A stretch of DNA of 64,000 nt, taken from NCBI GenBank assembly GCA_963920765.1, contig OY987247.1, positions 2,852,001-2,916,000 of the forward strand, written 5' to 3'. The position numbers and the translations under genes are program-made. The DNA is from Ulota crispa (Eukaryota; Streptophyta; Bryopsida; Orthotrichales; Orthotrichaceae). This document shows, in pieces, positions 1 through 13,139 of the stretch. The notes below the pieces were generated by a model. That model did no database searches, was not told where the DNA came from, and saw nothing but the letters and a program-made list of their open reading frames with translations. The stretch's first letter is position 1; each line of letters starts with the position of its first letter.

Positions 1-1726
1 TAGAAATTTTGCTAAATTTAGCCAAATTTATTTTTGATGTTGGGAAGGGGGTGGGTAGTGTTGGGACATGCAAGATATTCATTTAGGTGATGTTAATTTA
101 GAAAAGTTCTATTGTAACACATCTTTCATAGATTTTTGGCATTTATTCACAATAATTTGATTTGCAAATGTTATGCTTTAAATACTTAAATATAAGATTG
201 AGAGTATCTTTACTAGAGAGGCCAGAATAGAACATGATTATAAGAAAAGAAGGCAATAGCAAGAGAAAGGACATGAGCTCCAAAAACCTGAATTTTTTGA
301 ACCTTCCAACTCCTCAATAGCAAGCTTACCTTGACTTCAAATGTACCCATCTATACGAGTTCAACCCTACACTAACTTCTAAACCTACCAACTAGTTGAA
401 TTTTTGCCCTTCTCAAAAGATGGCCAACTAAAATTAACACCGCTCAAATATTGGGAGGAAAAAACTCTCAAAGTTCTTCTCACTAGGTCTTTGATCTCAT
501 ATAAATTTCTTTAGATTTAAATCCTTCGCTTTCAAAATCCAATTGGGTATTTGACAACATCCACCAACTAAAATTTGTTAGGTGTTGGTTCCTAAATAAG
601 ATATTGACATCCTGAATTGGATTTGAAGAAAATCGCCTATGGACTTTGAATTTTATAATTTATATCCAAAATTCTCAAATTATTTTTTTGGATTTTCTTA
701 TGCGTAACCAAAAATTAAGAAAATCAGACCGCTTTGACTCCAAATTATGCCTAATGGTGCACAAGCATGTAAGTGCATGGCTCTAGCACATGTCGTTGTG
801 AGGCATTGTGTTTCATGTGGTATAAAAAGATGGTATACATATGTACGCCATTAATATATAGACAAATTTGTTAAATGGATAACAATTCATTTATCTAGTA
901 AAAAAATTGGAACTAGGCACCAACATGATATGATTATGTTTTATTTCTTTGTGCTTAATGGGCCAAATTGAATATTACTTATGTGAAATACAAACAACCT
1001 TAATTGTCTTTGAAATTCAACAAAGTTCAATCAAACACATTATTTCGATAATTTGAGAATTTGCTTACAAAGTGGGACTCTTGGATTTTTGAAGGTTTTA
1101 GTTAACTTTCAGGAGTACTCCTAAAACCAATCCATGTGGCCTCACCTAAGAGGAAGAATTTGCAAGGGAAAAAATCTTAGTGGCTCAGACAAAATTTGAT
1201 ACCTTTGAATTTGGTTTAAGGTAACTTTTTGGGTTTAAGTTGGGTACAAAATGTGACACCCGTTTTTCCCTATTTAACGAATAACGCATTATCAATTATT
1301 TATTGTGGAACATTTCATAGTATTTCCAAGCATATGTTACGCCAACATGGCAACAGTTATTAAGTTTTAGCAGCAACATAAAAGGATTTCGCCGGAGTGA
1401 CCCACTTCGGAGCCAAATCCTAACAATGCTGTAACATTATTATTTTTAAATATGTTAATTAGTATTCTTTTTGTCCTTTACAGCAAAAACAAAGTCAGAA
1501 ACTAGCAAGTTTCGACATCAGTGCATCCCCTATTGCAAAATCATGTCAAAACTGCTTTTCATCAGTCCTCAAATATACTCACAGCAAGGGCAGGATAGTA
1601 TTAATCAGACGGTTCTACTCAGAGCACTGAGTATGTGAACAATACTATAAGAATATTACAAGATTTCAGTAAAACTACGGGATTACCTAATTGTCTATGT
1701 TACAACAAGAGCTCCACAAAAAAGGT
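1..1726. other. Gene-free AT-rich region
   Basis: I see no coding exon here. A short imperfect hairpin lies near 1381-1419 (arms AGGATTTCGCCGGAGTG and CACTTCGGAGCCAAATCCT). A string TGTGACACCCG near 1251 resembles the start of some plant Ty3/gypsy LTRs, but no matching LTR end, primer-binding site or second copy was seen, so this is only a hint of an old solo LTR. The 3' end and polyadenylation region of the TIMELESS gene probably reaches into the right end. Confidence 0.4.
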
Positions 1727-4700
1727 TTACTCATCCTCATCTGATGTCATTAAATCAATCTGAGCTTTTCTTGCAGTTCTCCAAGTCGTTGAGGGTGCCT
1801 CCAAAGCGGGGTCATCAGGAGGATCACGTTCTGCACCAACTTCCTCAGCACCATCAACCTGTAAAAGTAGTAAAGTTTCAGACTAATGCGAATATCACGA
1901 TACGTAGAAAAACCACAATTTACTTGTGCACAAGAATACAACTGGCATTATAACTAAATACCGAAGGTAATAACCACCACACGCGGAGTTTAGGAGGAGT
2001 ACAGGATTCTTCAAAAAAGCCGAGTCATTGAATTGTCTTAAAGAAATAGGGAAAAGGAAACAAATACTACTGACCTGTTCATTGCTCAAAGTTTGTTTCC
2101 TTTCAAGTCTTCGCTTCTTTAGTTTTGCTGCACGTTGATTCTCAAAAATGCGGACTTCTTGCAGAGCTGTTGCAAGATCTTGAGTGTCCTCAATATCTGA
2201 TGCATCTGAGGTTACATACAAAATCATGCAGAAGCGTCAGCATTTCAGCAGCAGACCAGTGCAAAATTATTTCCCTACGTTTCAGAAAGCAAAGAAACGA
2301 AGATTATCCATAATTGTTACCAAACGTTACCCTTCTAGTATTACCTCGAGAAGGTAGGTTTTTGTTCCTAGTCTCCATCCTTATGACAAAATACATTCCA
2401 CTCACACAAGCCCATAAATGAAGAAATTTAACATAAATTAAAACCCTACGGGCTCAAATTGAGCTTCATGCCAAAGGTGCTAATCAAGATCCTAGATTTT
2501 GAGACGTTTGGACTTGCACACGGTGTTCTTCTGTGATCCTAGAGATATAAACTTGGGCACATCTGAATCATAATCTTCACAACATGAATAGTTGAATTGG
2601 TCATACTGAAAATCATGAATCTTCACTCCTTTGGGCTTTCACATGAATGCCCTGAGAGAAGTAAGAAACAGTGGGAAGATGCTATGGTACCTGTGTCAGA
2701 GTCGCCCCAAGTTGAGCTCTTCGTCTTCTGCTCCACTAAAGGCCTTTTCCTTTCGTAAGTTCTCTTGGCCAAGACAATCTGCTCGTCCTCACCACCAAGG
2801 ATTTCTCCAGATTTGTCCATCTCACTGTCAATGGGAAGGATAGATTCATTCCCAGATTGTGGTCTCCTTTGGAAAGCCATTGGAGCGACTTCGGCCACCG
2901 ATTCCTCGATTGAGCCATCTTTTTCAGCGAATCTAACATTTGGCTGATGTCCCAGTAACTCCTGCTCTGATTGAACCTGTAATTCGAGACCACCACCATT
3001 GATTGACATTGATTGCTTGCCCAAGAGAGCTTCATCACCTGCACCTTCCCCTGCTGTACTTTCACCTCCAGCCTCCAATTGCAGTTCCTGTTCATTGCGA
3101 AGAGATCCATTTTCTACAAGAATCCTCTTCTTTTGGAGAGCACTCTTCATAGAAGGGTGGAGGGCTATAGGTACATCGTCATCACTAGAATCTGCGCGTG
3201 GCGTCTCACGCTGTGCCGTGGCGGTAGATTTTCTCACTTGAGCATTCTTTCTTGCTGAAGGACCCCAGGAGGACTTGAGAGCGCTTGCGATTGGTAGTTC
3301 AGCATCTTCACCTTCCGAGCTTTGTCCTCTACCAATTTCTTTATCAGATTTGTGCTCTTCACCGCTACTTGGCTGCACTTCACCTTCATCATCCGACATT
3401 CTCGCTAATTTAGATTTCCTCTTTCGAGGTTCAACGCAACCCAATTGCTGCAGTCGACGTCCGATTTGTGCAGTTGTAAAGCCTCCATCCAGGTCTTGTA
3501 CTATAAGATGCTTAAATCTTGTCATTCCCTTGTACCTGATGAATGTCCCATCACAGACAAGAAGGTAAGTACATTGAGAGAAAAAAAATCCAACCTTATG
3601 GATATAATGTCACGGTTGACAGATTTTTGTTTGAAATTATCACTAAATTGTACTTTTAGATGCATTACATAAATCATCTCACGTGTTTGAATAGTTGGAT
3701 TACTATACATCAAGGAATTCTGAGATTTACGACATCTCTTTCATTGGGCAATGGCAAATAGTAAGTGCTCACACTACTCTCTCACATAATACCAAGATCT
3801 TAAAACTTTTAATCTGTCCTTCACCCATTACTCTCTGTGAAGTACAAACTTTAAAAGCAAATAAACGAAACTTTAATTGACAAACAGGGTTCCAGAGTTG
3901 TTCATTTCGATAAGGTTCAAGCTTGAGGACCGTCAACAAACTCAAATATATGTCTAAATAAAGTAGTCTAGAAGAAGGTCAATCTGAGCTTACTTTTCAA
4001 ATAGAGATTGAAGTTCATGATCCTGCTCTTCGCTGAATAATCCAGTTCTGCGTCTTCGTTTCGGTACGTCAGTTCCTCCTTGGACGTCCGCACCTCCAGA
4101 TTTCCTTTTCTTTGGACTGGCCTTCAAGGACATGTCCTCATCAGCAACGGCACCATTTTTGATAACACCATCCTCTGTTTTACCCTCATCGTCACTCATT
4201 TCTTCATCGGATCTGCTACCGAGATCGTTGCTTTCTGCTGCATCAGTCCGTTGCTCATCTCCTTCCTTATCAGAACCAGTTTCATGCTCACTATCACTTT
4301 GACTTCTGACATTTCGGAGTAATTCGTTCGAGGTGGCCTTCTTCCCGACAACTCTGGCAAGTCCCAACTTTTTCAGTGCTCGGCCAACTTGCGCAGGTGT
4401 GAAGGGCTCGCCAGACTCTTGAACAGCCCCAGCTTCTTCAAGTCCCTCTGCAATCAGCTTTGAGCAGCTCCGATTCTCTTTAAATCTGCAAATTCATCAC
4501 AATTCAACCACAGTTAGGCTTTGTAGAAGCTCGTTTCAGACACTCAACGCAACTGTCTTCTCATACCAGCGTCTTGCACTTAGATTTGGATCCAATGTCG
4601 CAAATGAGAATTTTCAAACAAGGATCTGGACTGTGAATGGAAGAGGACATAGACCTCTCGAACAGGTCCTTAATTAAGTCCTCCTCGAAGTCGGTGAAAG

Positions 4701-7700
4701 GTCCTTTCTTCTTCACAGCCTTTTGCCTCTTTACTTTGCCCTTGTCCTTATTGCTGCAAAAAAAGAAGATAGATCATAATCCTTTTCCTAAGCAAACACA
4801 CACTTGAGGAAGAACTGAATATCTATCAAAGTGACTCGCTTTTGAGACACAGACCAACTCACATATCTCCAAATGAAGTATGTTTCACGTGATATGTCTA
4901 TCAGGTCAATACTATACAATACTGACATACGTATCAAGGGTCAATACTGTAGCGATACTTACAAGTCTATGAAGTCAAATTTTCACTGTAGTAAATAAAT
5001 GCACACAGAGGGGAAAACCAGTCGTCACTTACCCGTCAAATGACCTAAAGAGAGTCTCAACACTGGGCATTTTTGCATCATCGTCATCGTCATCATCTCC
5101 CAGACTATTCAACAAGGCTCGCCGGTCCTGACCGAGCGCATTGTTGCCCATGTCATCATCGTCATCATCTCCCAAACTGTTCAACAAGGACCTGCGGTCC
5201 TGACCGGTTCCTTCCTTGCTCCTATGTTTAACGCCTTGGCTAAACTCTTTTAGATCATGGATCGCGTAGTTCGCTGTTATTTCGTGACAATCTTGCTTCG
5301 ATTTCCAGAAAAGTAGGTCCACAAATAACATGGGTGAAGTTTTGAGCTTCTCGAAGAGATGGCGAACAAGTTTCGTTAAAAACCCTATCACAAACTGGTG
5401 TTGCTCGGAGTTTCTGATGGATCGGTTCGAGAGGATCTCATAGCAGGTTTGCAATATTGAGAGCTGCAAAAGGAGCACAGGCTTTTTTCGATGAGATAAA
5501 ATTCGACCTTCGGAAGTCTTCAAATTTTCAGATATAAGACCAAGCCATGGCACACAGCTCCATCAAACGAGACGCATGAACGCCAGAACATCAACAGGGG
5601 AAAGTTAAAACGAATTTTTGGAATGCAACTTCCATAATCCAAGGTTTACCTGATATAACATAGGCTCCATCATGAGGTCCTCGCAGATGCGCTGGAGCAT
5701 CCGAACAATATAATAATTTACGGCCGGGGAGTTATGAAGATAATTCGTCAGGAGCCAGCAGTAGTTGTGCAAAATTGTGTTGTCAGCGAACATCCGTACA
5801 CACTTGTGAACGTCTAGAGTCTCCTCCTTCGTTAGCATCTCCTCTCCTTCCTCTTCACTGTCGTCTTCGCTATCCTCTCCTTCACCTTCTTCCTTTTCCT
5901 CAGTCTCTTCATTGTTAATTTCCTCTGTGTAGTTCTCACGTCCTTCCTGGGCTGATACTTCGACGTCGCCAACAGGTCTAAGGTTAGTATCCGAAGGCAG
6001 AGCATCCGAGACAGGTGTATCCACGTTAGAGACTTCTGGTCTAACATGGTCTTCACTCGTAGCAGCTGCGTCAGCCTCTTCGTGGTTGACAACTTCCCCT
6101 GCTGGTTCAGGCGCTTCGCTTCTTTTCTTCTGCGGAAGTTTGGAATTCTTCTTCTTAGTGCTTCGAGCTTTCTTCTTTACCTGGAGATAGATACCGACCA
6201 GGACATGTAAGGACCAGTCGTGGATAATACTGGGTAAATAACAGTCTATTTGAGAGAAAAAAACATGGATACAGAAGAAAAAAAAAGGAAGTACTAGCGT
6301 ACTCTCAATGCTCCATCCTGCTTCGTGATGGAGTCTAGAAGCCGAAGCACTATATGCGTAGTCTCTACCAAACCGGCCAATTGACTGCAAACAGGAACGT
6401 AATGGCTGTCAACATTGAAAAGGCATCCTTCTTTAATTTCAAAATCACCGAATAGCTGAAAACATATTCGATATTAACGAAATAATGTAGTAGTATTTAT
6501 TTGATATAGTTTAGAGTGTTGGTTGACATGCCTGCGCGGTTGCTTGTGAATATCAAAAGTCTTCATAAGGCGAAAGATGAAGGGGAGGATTCCATTCTCT
6601 GTTTGGTCATAAAAGACTTTATAAAGCAGAATTCGCGCTACCCTAACTTCTTGTTGTCCTTCACTGGTGTTTGGATCTGATGCCTTAAGTATATAGTCTA
6701 GCATATGAATCTGCCAGAAACATATCAGAACTCACTGTTAATCCCTATCCTTGATCATTTCATATTTGAGCTCCATGGAAATGCATACAGAGGACTGGAT
6801 CGGGAAACTAGATCCGATAAGGTCAGTTATAGCTGCATCAATTTGAACTAAGACTTCAAGATATAAAGGTACTAAATTAACATTCATATTCTCTCTTTAT
6901 CAAAGCTTCCGTAGACCATGGGCTCCTCACGATTAAGTGATAATAAAGTGGTGCTATTACCATTTCTTTCAGAAGAGCTCCTGAAGAGGTTGCTGGCAAC
7001 CACTCGTTGGTCACCTTTGCATCTTCGACGAAGGCCTGCCATTTCATGGTGACCAGAACGAACATATCTTCATCCATAGTGGATGCAATTCGACCACACC
7101 GTCCTTGGAACACAGCACCACTATCTACAGTTGCGTTTTGGCTCTCCCCACTTAGCTGTACGTCTTTGTTGGACTGCACAGAGCAAGTTGTGAAACTGTA
7201 AGCCTCGTTGTAGAGTATAGAAAGTCGCCGAAACTGCTCAAGACTTCCAATCACTTACTACACCAATATTCCTGCTTGCTCAAGGATGTGAGAGTTTTAG
7301 ACTAACCTTCATCAAAAGGCACCGCTGATATGCCGTAAAAAATTTGGCTACAGCAAAATACATTACGATGTCTTGTGACTGCACACCGTTCCTCTCACTT
7401 CGAATATCCGACTTGATAGTCTGCATAAGCACTGCAAGAGAAAACACCCAACAGTCAATCCTGCTTCTCCAAGGCTAGTGACACAGGTCAACATCCCAGT
7501 GAAACGTTTCTCCATGATAGATTTTACTAGGGACAGTCGCATTGAGCATGGAGCTAGAGATGTCGTTGATGTCTACATCCCCCAAGCGATCCTTTGAATA
7601 GAATTAAAAAGGACTTAATACGAACTGCTGCCCTCAGAGAATGAAACCAGAGTGACTCACAGTTGTAATTGCCCTCCAAAATCTGGTCTGCGAATCCTCT

Positions 7701-9873
7701 CAGGAAGCTGCATACAATGGAATTGGATCGAGCATATGACGGAAGATCGGTTGCAACTTTCTTCACGAGTCCTCTTTTAATTTCAGGTTTCTGAAATAAA
7801 TTATCTAGAGGCGATTGATAGGGATCTCTTCTCATTAATGTCTGAGTTCCACCCTGCCAAAAACCAATAACGTTCAAGCCAATGTCCGTTTACGAAGGTG
7901 AAAAACAAGAGCAGACACAAGATCCAATACTTCATATACATTAACAGAAAAGTGGTCTTAAAAAGACTTGAGCATTGCAATACCTTCCCAACGCGGACAA
8001 GCATGCCGCAGAAGCTAGAGTGACGAGGACCTCCAAAGCCGCGGTGACGTCTGTCCTGTCGCTCCTTGTGCATCAGTGCCTCAAGCACTGCTCCTGATGA
8101 CTGGCCTTTAAGTTGCTGAAACACGCAAACCATCAGTTTTATCGTTGAAAACACATGTTCTCAGAATTTCACAGGCGTGTCAAACGAATCGGTTTTCACA
8201 TAGTTTGGAAACATTTCTGTACAAATTTCAGTTCATAATAATCCCTCTATCAGATTAGGAGGTCCACAATAAGCTCCATACTTATACTACATTTTCGAGC
8301 GTGCAATAAAGCGTCTGTCTTTGACCAATTTAATTTAATTTTTGACCAACACTTGCAATGTTAATCAATGATTCTGGTGATATACTTTGTTGGCTCTATC
8401 TGCATTAAATGTTGCAAAGCATAACCAAGTGACTGAATCATTTTAAAGCATGAATCCTTCGTCCTTTAGGAGCTACGGGAATTCAGACTGCGAGCAATGT
8501 GACGTAGACTTCCAGAAGCACTCAAAGAGTGCGATATGCTAGGTTTAAAAGAAGTCAGTACCTTGTGCACTTTCTCACGAGCTGAGGCAATAACATCTGG
8601 CGTCTGACCGGCCAGTAAGTAGTTGAGAATTTCTAAAACGAGCAGATTGTCGTGCCGCAAGAAGGGTTGCTCCCCGCCCACATGCTGCGTGAGGGCCAGC
8701 AGTAGGTCCATCACGTTCTCGGTGAACAGACGCTCGATGAGAGCATCCTTTACATATAACGCTTGCTGGCCGTCTACCAAGGAAGCTCTTACCAAGGGGG
8801 AAGATGGGTCATCCACGGCCAAGAGATTTCTTATCAACGTAAGCACCAACTGGAACATTTTGCCATCCATATCTGTGAGGGTTCCGCTGGACTCACCAAC
8901 ACAACAAAACAGATTTCAGTTTCCACTTCGCGACCTCCATTGCCAACCAAAGAAAAAGAGAGAGTAATTGAATTACCCAGACGTAACCAGATAGAGTTCA
9001 TCTCGAGATGGCCGGCTAATACCTTTCCATGTTCTCGAGGGGGTCTTGTAAGTGCGAAACAATAACCCCAATTGCATCATCCTCTAGCACTACTTCTTTG
9101 AATTGGCGCAAATACTCCAATTGTCGAGGGATATCAGTTGAAGAGGGGTCGATTGGCATACTCAAAAACACCATGACTTTCACTGCAGATAAACATAGAA
9201 TTTCCATAGACGTCAGTATATCAGCATCAATGTCCTAGTTCATCCAGATATTGCCTAAAACATTTGAAATTTCACAGATCTGCTAGAATGTCAGTCAAAG
9301 AAACAATTATGTGTCGGGTAACACTCTCGTCCTCATCTTCTCAATTCAGTAATAATATGAGTACTATGCAATCTTTGTGTGAAGGACTGTCTTTCAATAC
9401 ATGACTGAAGAAAACGCAGTCTAAGACAATCGGAAACACGTCTTTCAATTGTGAAAAGGTTTCCAGCAACGTAGGAAATGGTAACCTGCTTACCAGCATT
9501 AAGAACAAGATCGTAGTCATCTCGGTAATGAATAATAATGGGAAGCACGTCTTGCCGGATCGTGTTCCACTTGCCCAGCTGCATAAAGATTTCGCGTTCA
9601 ACAGGGTCATCCCTCCTCAGAAACCGTTGCAGATGCTTCAGGTTACCTGATACACAATACAGAACCACAGCATCACGAAGTTGTTCCTCCCCAACGGTCA
9701 CAAAACTTATCACAACATTCTTACACTTTTTCGTATAATTCAAGTCACCTGATTAGCGTATTGTGACACGTACCTAAGCAATCCTCGTGCTTCACATAAA
9801 CATCCCTGCCATTCGCATCTTCCCGCAGAGAGCCCAAACCGGTGCAAACGGCAGTCAAATGGTCCGTATCCAT
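1727..9873 (-). CDS. TIM: TIMELESS/Tof1/Swi1 homologue, replication fork protection
   Basis: Seventeen exons, all joining in frame: 9774-9873, 9494-9646, 9023-9182, 8562-8886, 7984-8115, 7661-7853, 7307-7431, 6961-7173, 6532-6710, 6303-6384, 5650-6180, 5033-5463, 4655-4753, 3994-4485, 2691-3535, 2075-2205, 1727-1858; about 1440 residues. The N-terminal half carries the TIMELESS signature, for example RFLRRDDPVEREIFMQLGKW, VKVMVFLSMPIDP and LRHDNLLVLEILNYLL. The family partners TIPIN at the fork and links helicase to polymerase for checkpoint signalling and cohesion; that role is known for the family, not shown here. The middle is strongly acidic (about residues 600-680). The C-terminal third contains two related Myb-like modules, about residues 893-951 and 1056-1108. 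Intron 9 uses a GC donor. Exon 12 holds an internal duplication. The start at 9873 gives MDTDHLTAVC and lacks the hydrophobic extension that an upstream in-frame ATG would add. The C-terminus is acidic (SDEDE). Confidence 0.93.
5075..5205 (-). repeat. In-frame tandem duplication inside TIMELESS exon 12
   Basis: Two copies of a unit encoding GQDRRSLLNSLGDDDDDD and GQDRRALLNSLGDDDDDDD start 72 bp (24 codons) apart. The copies differ at synonymous and a few coding positions, so the duplication is not brand new. It expands a poly-aspartate stretch just before the first Myb-like module. Confidence 0.85.
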
Positions 9874-10347
9874 TTCACTCTCAATCGCAAATTCCTCACA
9901 ACAAGCGCATGCATACGAACTAAGATCACACAACAACAAAAACAAAACCGCACTCTCAGCGTCCCAAACGAGGTCAATTCAAACTCCCAATATCGCCAGT
10001 CCCCCCAATTCACCACATTATATCTACAGATCCACGAACTGAGGTATATACAGCGTGAATTCGAATACAACACGATCAAAGCACACTCCAAACAGAGTCC
10101 GGCGAGCTATCAGAGTTCTCATAAAAGAAGCTACCACAGACTGGATATTGATCTCTAAGAGACGGGTTAAGATTTTAAAAAATGCGAGGAGACAACAGAG
10201 AGATGAAGAAGAGCAAGATTTGTAGATTGGAATTGAGAATGAGGCTTCGAAATTGGAACGAAACAGAAAAGGAGTGGCGAAGGTTCAGTACGACTCAAGC
10301 AACGACTATATCAGCGAAGCTCTGAAGGTGAAACGTGGACAGAGATG

Positions 10348-10355
10348 GGCGGGAA
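10348..10355. promoter_or_regulatory. E2F-like site upstream of TIMELESS
   Basis: The sequence GGCGGGAA (reverse complement TTCCCGCC) matches the core of the E2F/DP consensus. It lies about 475 bp upstream of the TIMELESS start codon. E2F control of fork genes is established in plants and animals; binding here is inferred. Confidence 0.4.
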
Positions 10356-10421
10356 GGAGGAGGGAGTGAGAGCTTCAAACGTCTTTGGTGGGAGCCACGG
10401 TGGCGCTGCGACCGAGATGGT

Positions 10422-10429
10422 GGCGGGAA
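10422..10429. promoter_or_regulatory. Second E2F-like site upstream of TIMELESS
   Basis: A second GGCGGGAA lies 74 bp from the first, in the same orientation, followed closely by TTCCCCGC. Paired sites make a functional E2F cluster more likely than a single chance match. Confidence 0.4.
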
Positions 10430-12779
10430 TTTCAAAGTTCCCCGCTTCTTTTTCGTTCTCGTCGTTCCCCTGGTTGCGTTCCCGCAGGTACTTTACCGGC
10501 CAGAAACTGTATGAATTCCAGAAATTACTTCAGGTCACTTACTGTAACTTTAACCCAAAAATGCCCAAGTCACCAAAATATGGTTTTGGCAATACTTTGA
10601 ACTTCTATAAAACCTAACCAAGATGTTATTGTTAACAGATGTTGTTCTTTAAATATTCTTTCTAAAGTCTAATTTTAGCATCAAAATATCGATTTTGTAA
10701 ACAATTGGTTACGATTTTTCTATTCAAGATTTTGTGCAAGGGTGTTCATTGCAATCTTAACTTTTTTAGTATTGAGAGCTCTTGGAAATGGGCCTCAAAT
10801 AAACTAGACCTTGGAGAAAAATTTACACTATAAATTCATTTAAAAAAAGTTGTAGAGGAGATTTTGAAAAGCCATAAATTGATTGGAGTTATGTATGTTA
10901 TGTCCTTCAACCTCGTATTTTTTTGGTGACCATCATTTTAGATTTGACAAGTGAAAGGAGGATCGAAAGACTTGAAGTCATTTTTGCAATCTTTACACCC
11001 TCTTCATCAAACATTATAATCTTTCAATCCATAAGTAGTATAGTTGTGTTTTCTTTTCCTATGTGATCTCTAACATATGTAGTTTGATTTTGTATAGTTA
11101 TAGTTTTTTAAAAACTAATATAAATTATCAAAAAGTTGGCTTTTTGTTTAACTTAGATAAAATTCTTAAAAGCTCAAAAAGTGCCTTGGGCATTTAGGGT
11201 TTAAACCATTATTCACAAAATAAACAATATAGATAAAATCCTTCTATATACATAATTAAGTACAATTAAAATTTTGTTGTTGGTGGTTGTCCTCAAGGAT
11301 GGGGCACATGGATAGGGGGCGCTAGGAAGTGACGTGATTGGCATTTCTAAATTTTGTTTAAACTACTTGCTAGGCATTAGAGACAAGGCAGGAGGTGATG
11401 TGGCATGGGGTGGTGTTGTGGCATGGGGTGATGTCATCACTCCATTGGTACAACGAGTGAGAAAGACTTGTATTCTATAATTTATTTCATTTTGAAGTAA
11501 AATGCATTTTACACATGATATTTTAGCTATCATTGGTGGGTAATATTATATAGTTGATTGAAAGTTTAACATGGAAAAAATAAATTTAAAAAATAGGTGA
11601 TTTTGAGCATATCTCAAAAGTGTTGAGTGTGAGTATTGTTTTATTTTCCAAGTCTTTAAATTGTGTTTCAAAAATATAATTTTAGAAAGTAAAATATTTG
11701 GTGTAGTGTTAATTTATTAAATGATGACTTAATTACTAATGTAAATCTTGTTAAGAATAGTCATATGAAATTGTTTGAAATGTTAATTCAAACGTGCTAC
11801 TCTAGTTATTAACTTGTTGATTTTTCAAAAATGATTTTATATTTACTTAGAAGTCACCAGATTGTTAAAACTGATTAACAAATGAATTACTTATCATAGG
11901 TCATATAAAAAAAATCAATATCCATTAGTTATATTACAATTGTTCAACTTTTTGTAAGTCTATGTAATGTATAACAAGAACCACTTAATGTATAACAAGA
12001 ACCACTTAGTATGCCCTATAATTTTGCTCAAAGAAAGCAACTATTTTGTGCTTGTATTTATCCAAGGGTTATAATCTAAAACTCTTGTTGAAAATTCATT
12101 ATTTGAAGATATTCTTTTAAATAATGCTTTAAATAAAATTCAAATTATCCTACAGCCTTTGAGGAAATAATGTAACGTACATGAGTGTCAAGCTTTAGTA
12201 TAATTGGCATAAGTTCAATCGATTTGGCCAGTTTAAAACATTTAGTTTAAATGCAACTCATATGTACTATCTTTTTAGTATGAAATTGATGAAAAGTCAA
12301 CAAGAAGTCAAACCATCATTTAAACCATACACAAATACTTTATATGACTAAACAATGAACGCAAATTACGTATTTTAAAACACAATGATGAGTCTCCTTT
12401 AAATGATATATTAAAAAAAAAAAAAGTTTCATCAATGTCCAAGGAGATTTTAGAGCTTCAACTAATAATATCCTTCATCTCCCATTTTCAACCATTTTTT
12501 TTATAATTAGATAACTAACAAAATGACAAGTATTTATTTTTCTTGCAATTTCAAACTTCAGCTTATATATATTTTTCTTTTCCCTCCTATACTTCCAAAC
12601 AACACACTAATTGTCAGTTCTCCCCAAATCCAAAATTGTGTCATACAACAATTCTATTCATTATATACAACACGTTGTCCTGATGGAGATCCCTCCATCA
12701 TGTAAATACTTGTTATTTCTTTATGTTTGTGTTGATTTCAATAAATCAACAGTTGAGGCAAAAGGGGTGGTCGTGGTGA

Positions 12780-13040
12780 GGACCACGGTTTGGTGACAGC
12801 GCAACGGCCATAGATTCCAATGCGCTGCGCCGTCTTATCACATGCACAGCTCAGGGGGGTAGGTAGCGGGTTGGCTGGGCCAATTTCCTGCCTCACTAGC
12901 TGCCAAGCCGTGAGCCGCCATCACCGCTCGACGAATTCGATGGGATTCGAACTCGGACCGGCGGGCGACCAGAGACGACCGCTTCTCCAGCCAACCAAGT
13001 CCACGACTTGGCGACTGAAGACAAGCATTTGACGCTATTA
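12780..13040 (-). mobile_element. Possible tRNA-derived SINE or SINE fragment
   Basis: This GC-rich island sits in AT-rich DNA. Read on the minus strand it has a good RNA polymerase III B-box (GAGTTCGAATCCC, around 12945-12958). An A-box-like string (GTCGCCAAGTCGTGG) lies about 55 bases upstream of it. That spacing fits a tRNA-derived SINE. The 3' limit and target duplications were not resolved and no second copy was seen in the window, so the call is tentative. Confidence 0.35.
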
Positions 13041-13139
13041 TATGCTCGCAAAGGCACGTGGCCACTTTACGATGGCATTTATTTTGTAATTTAATCATTT
13101 TCATATGTTTATCTAGATGTTTTGGAAGGCTCATATATT

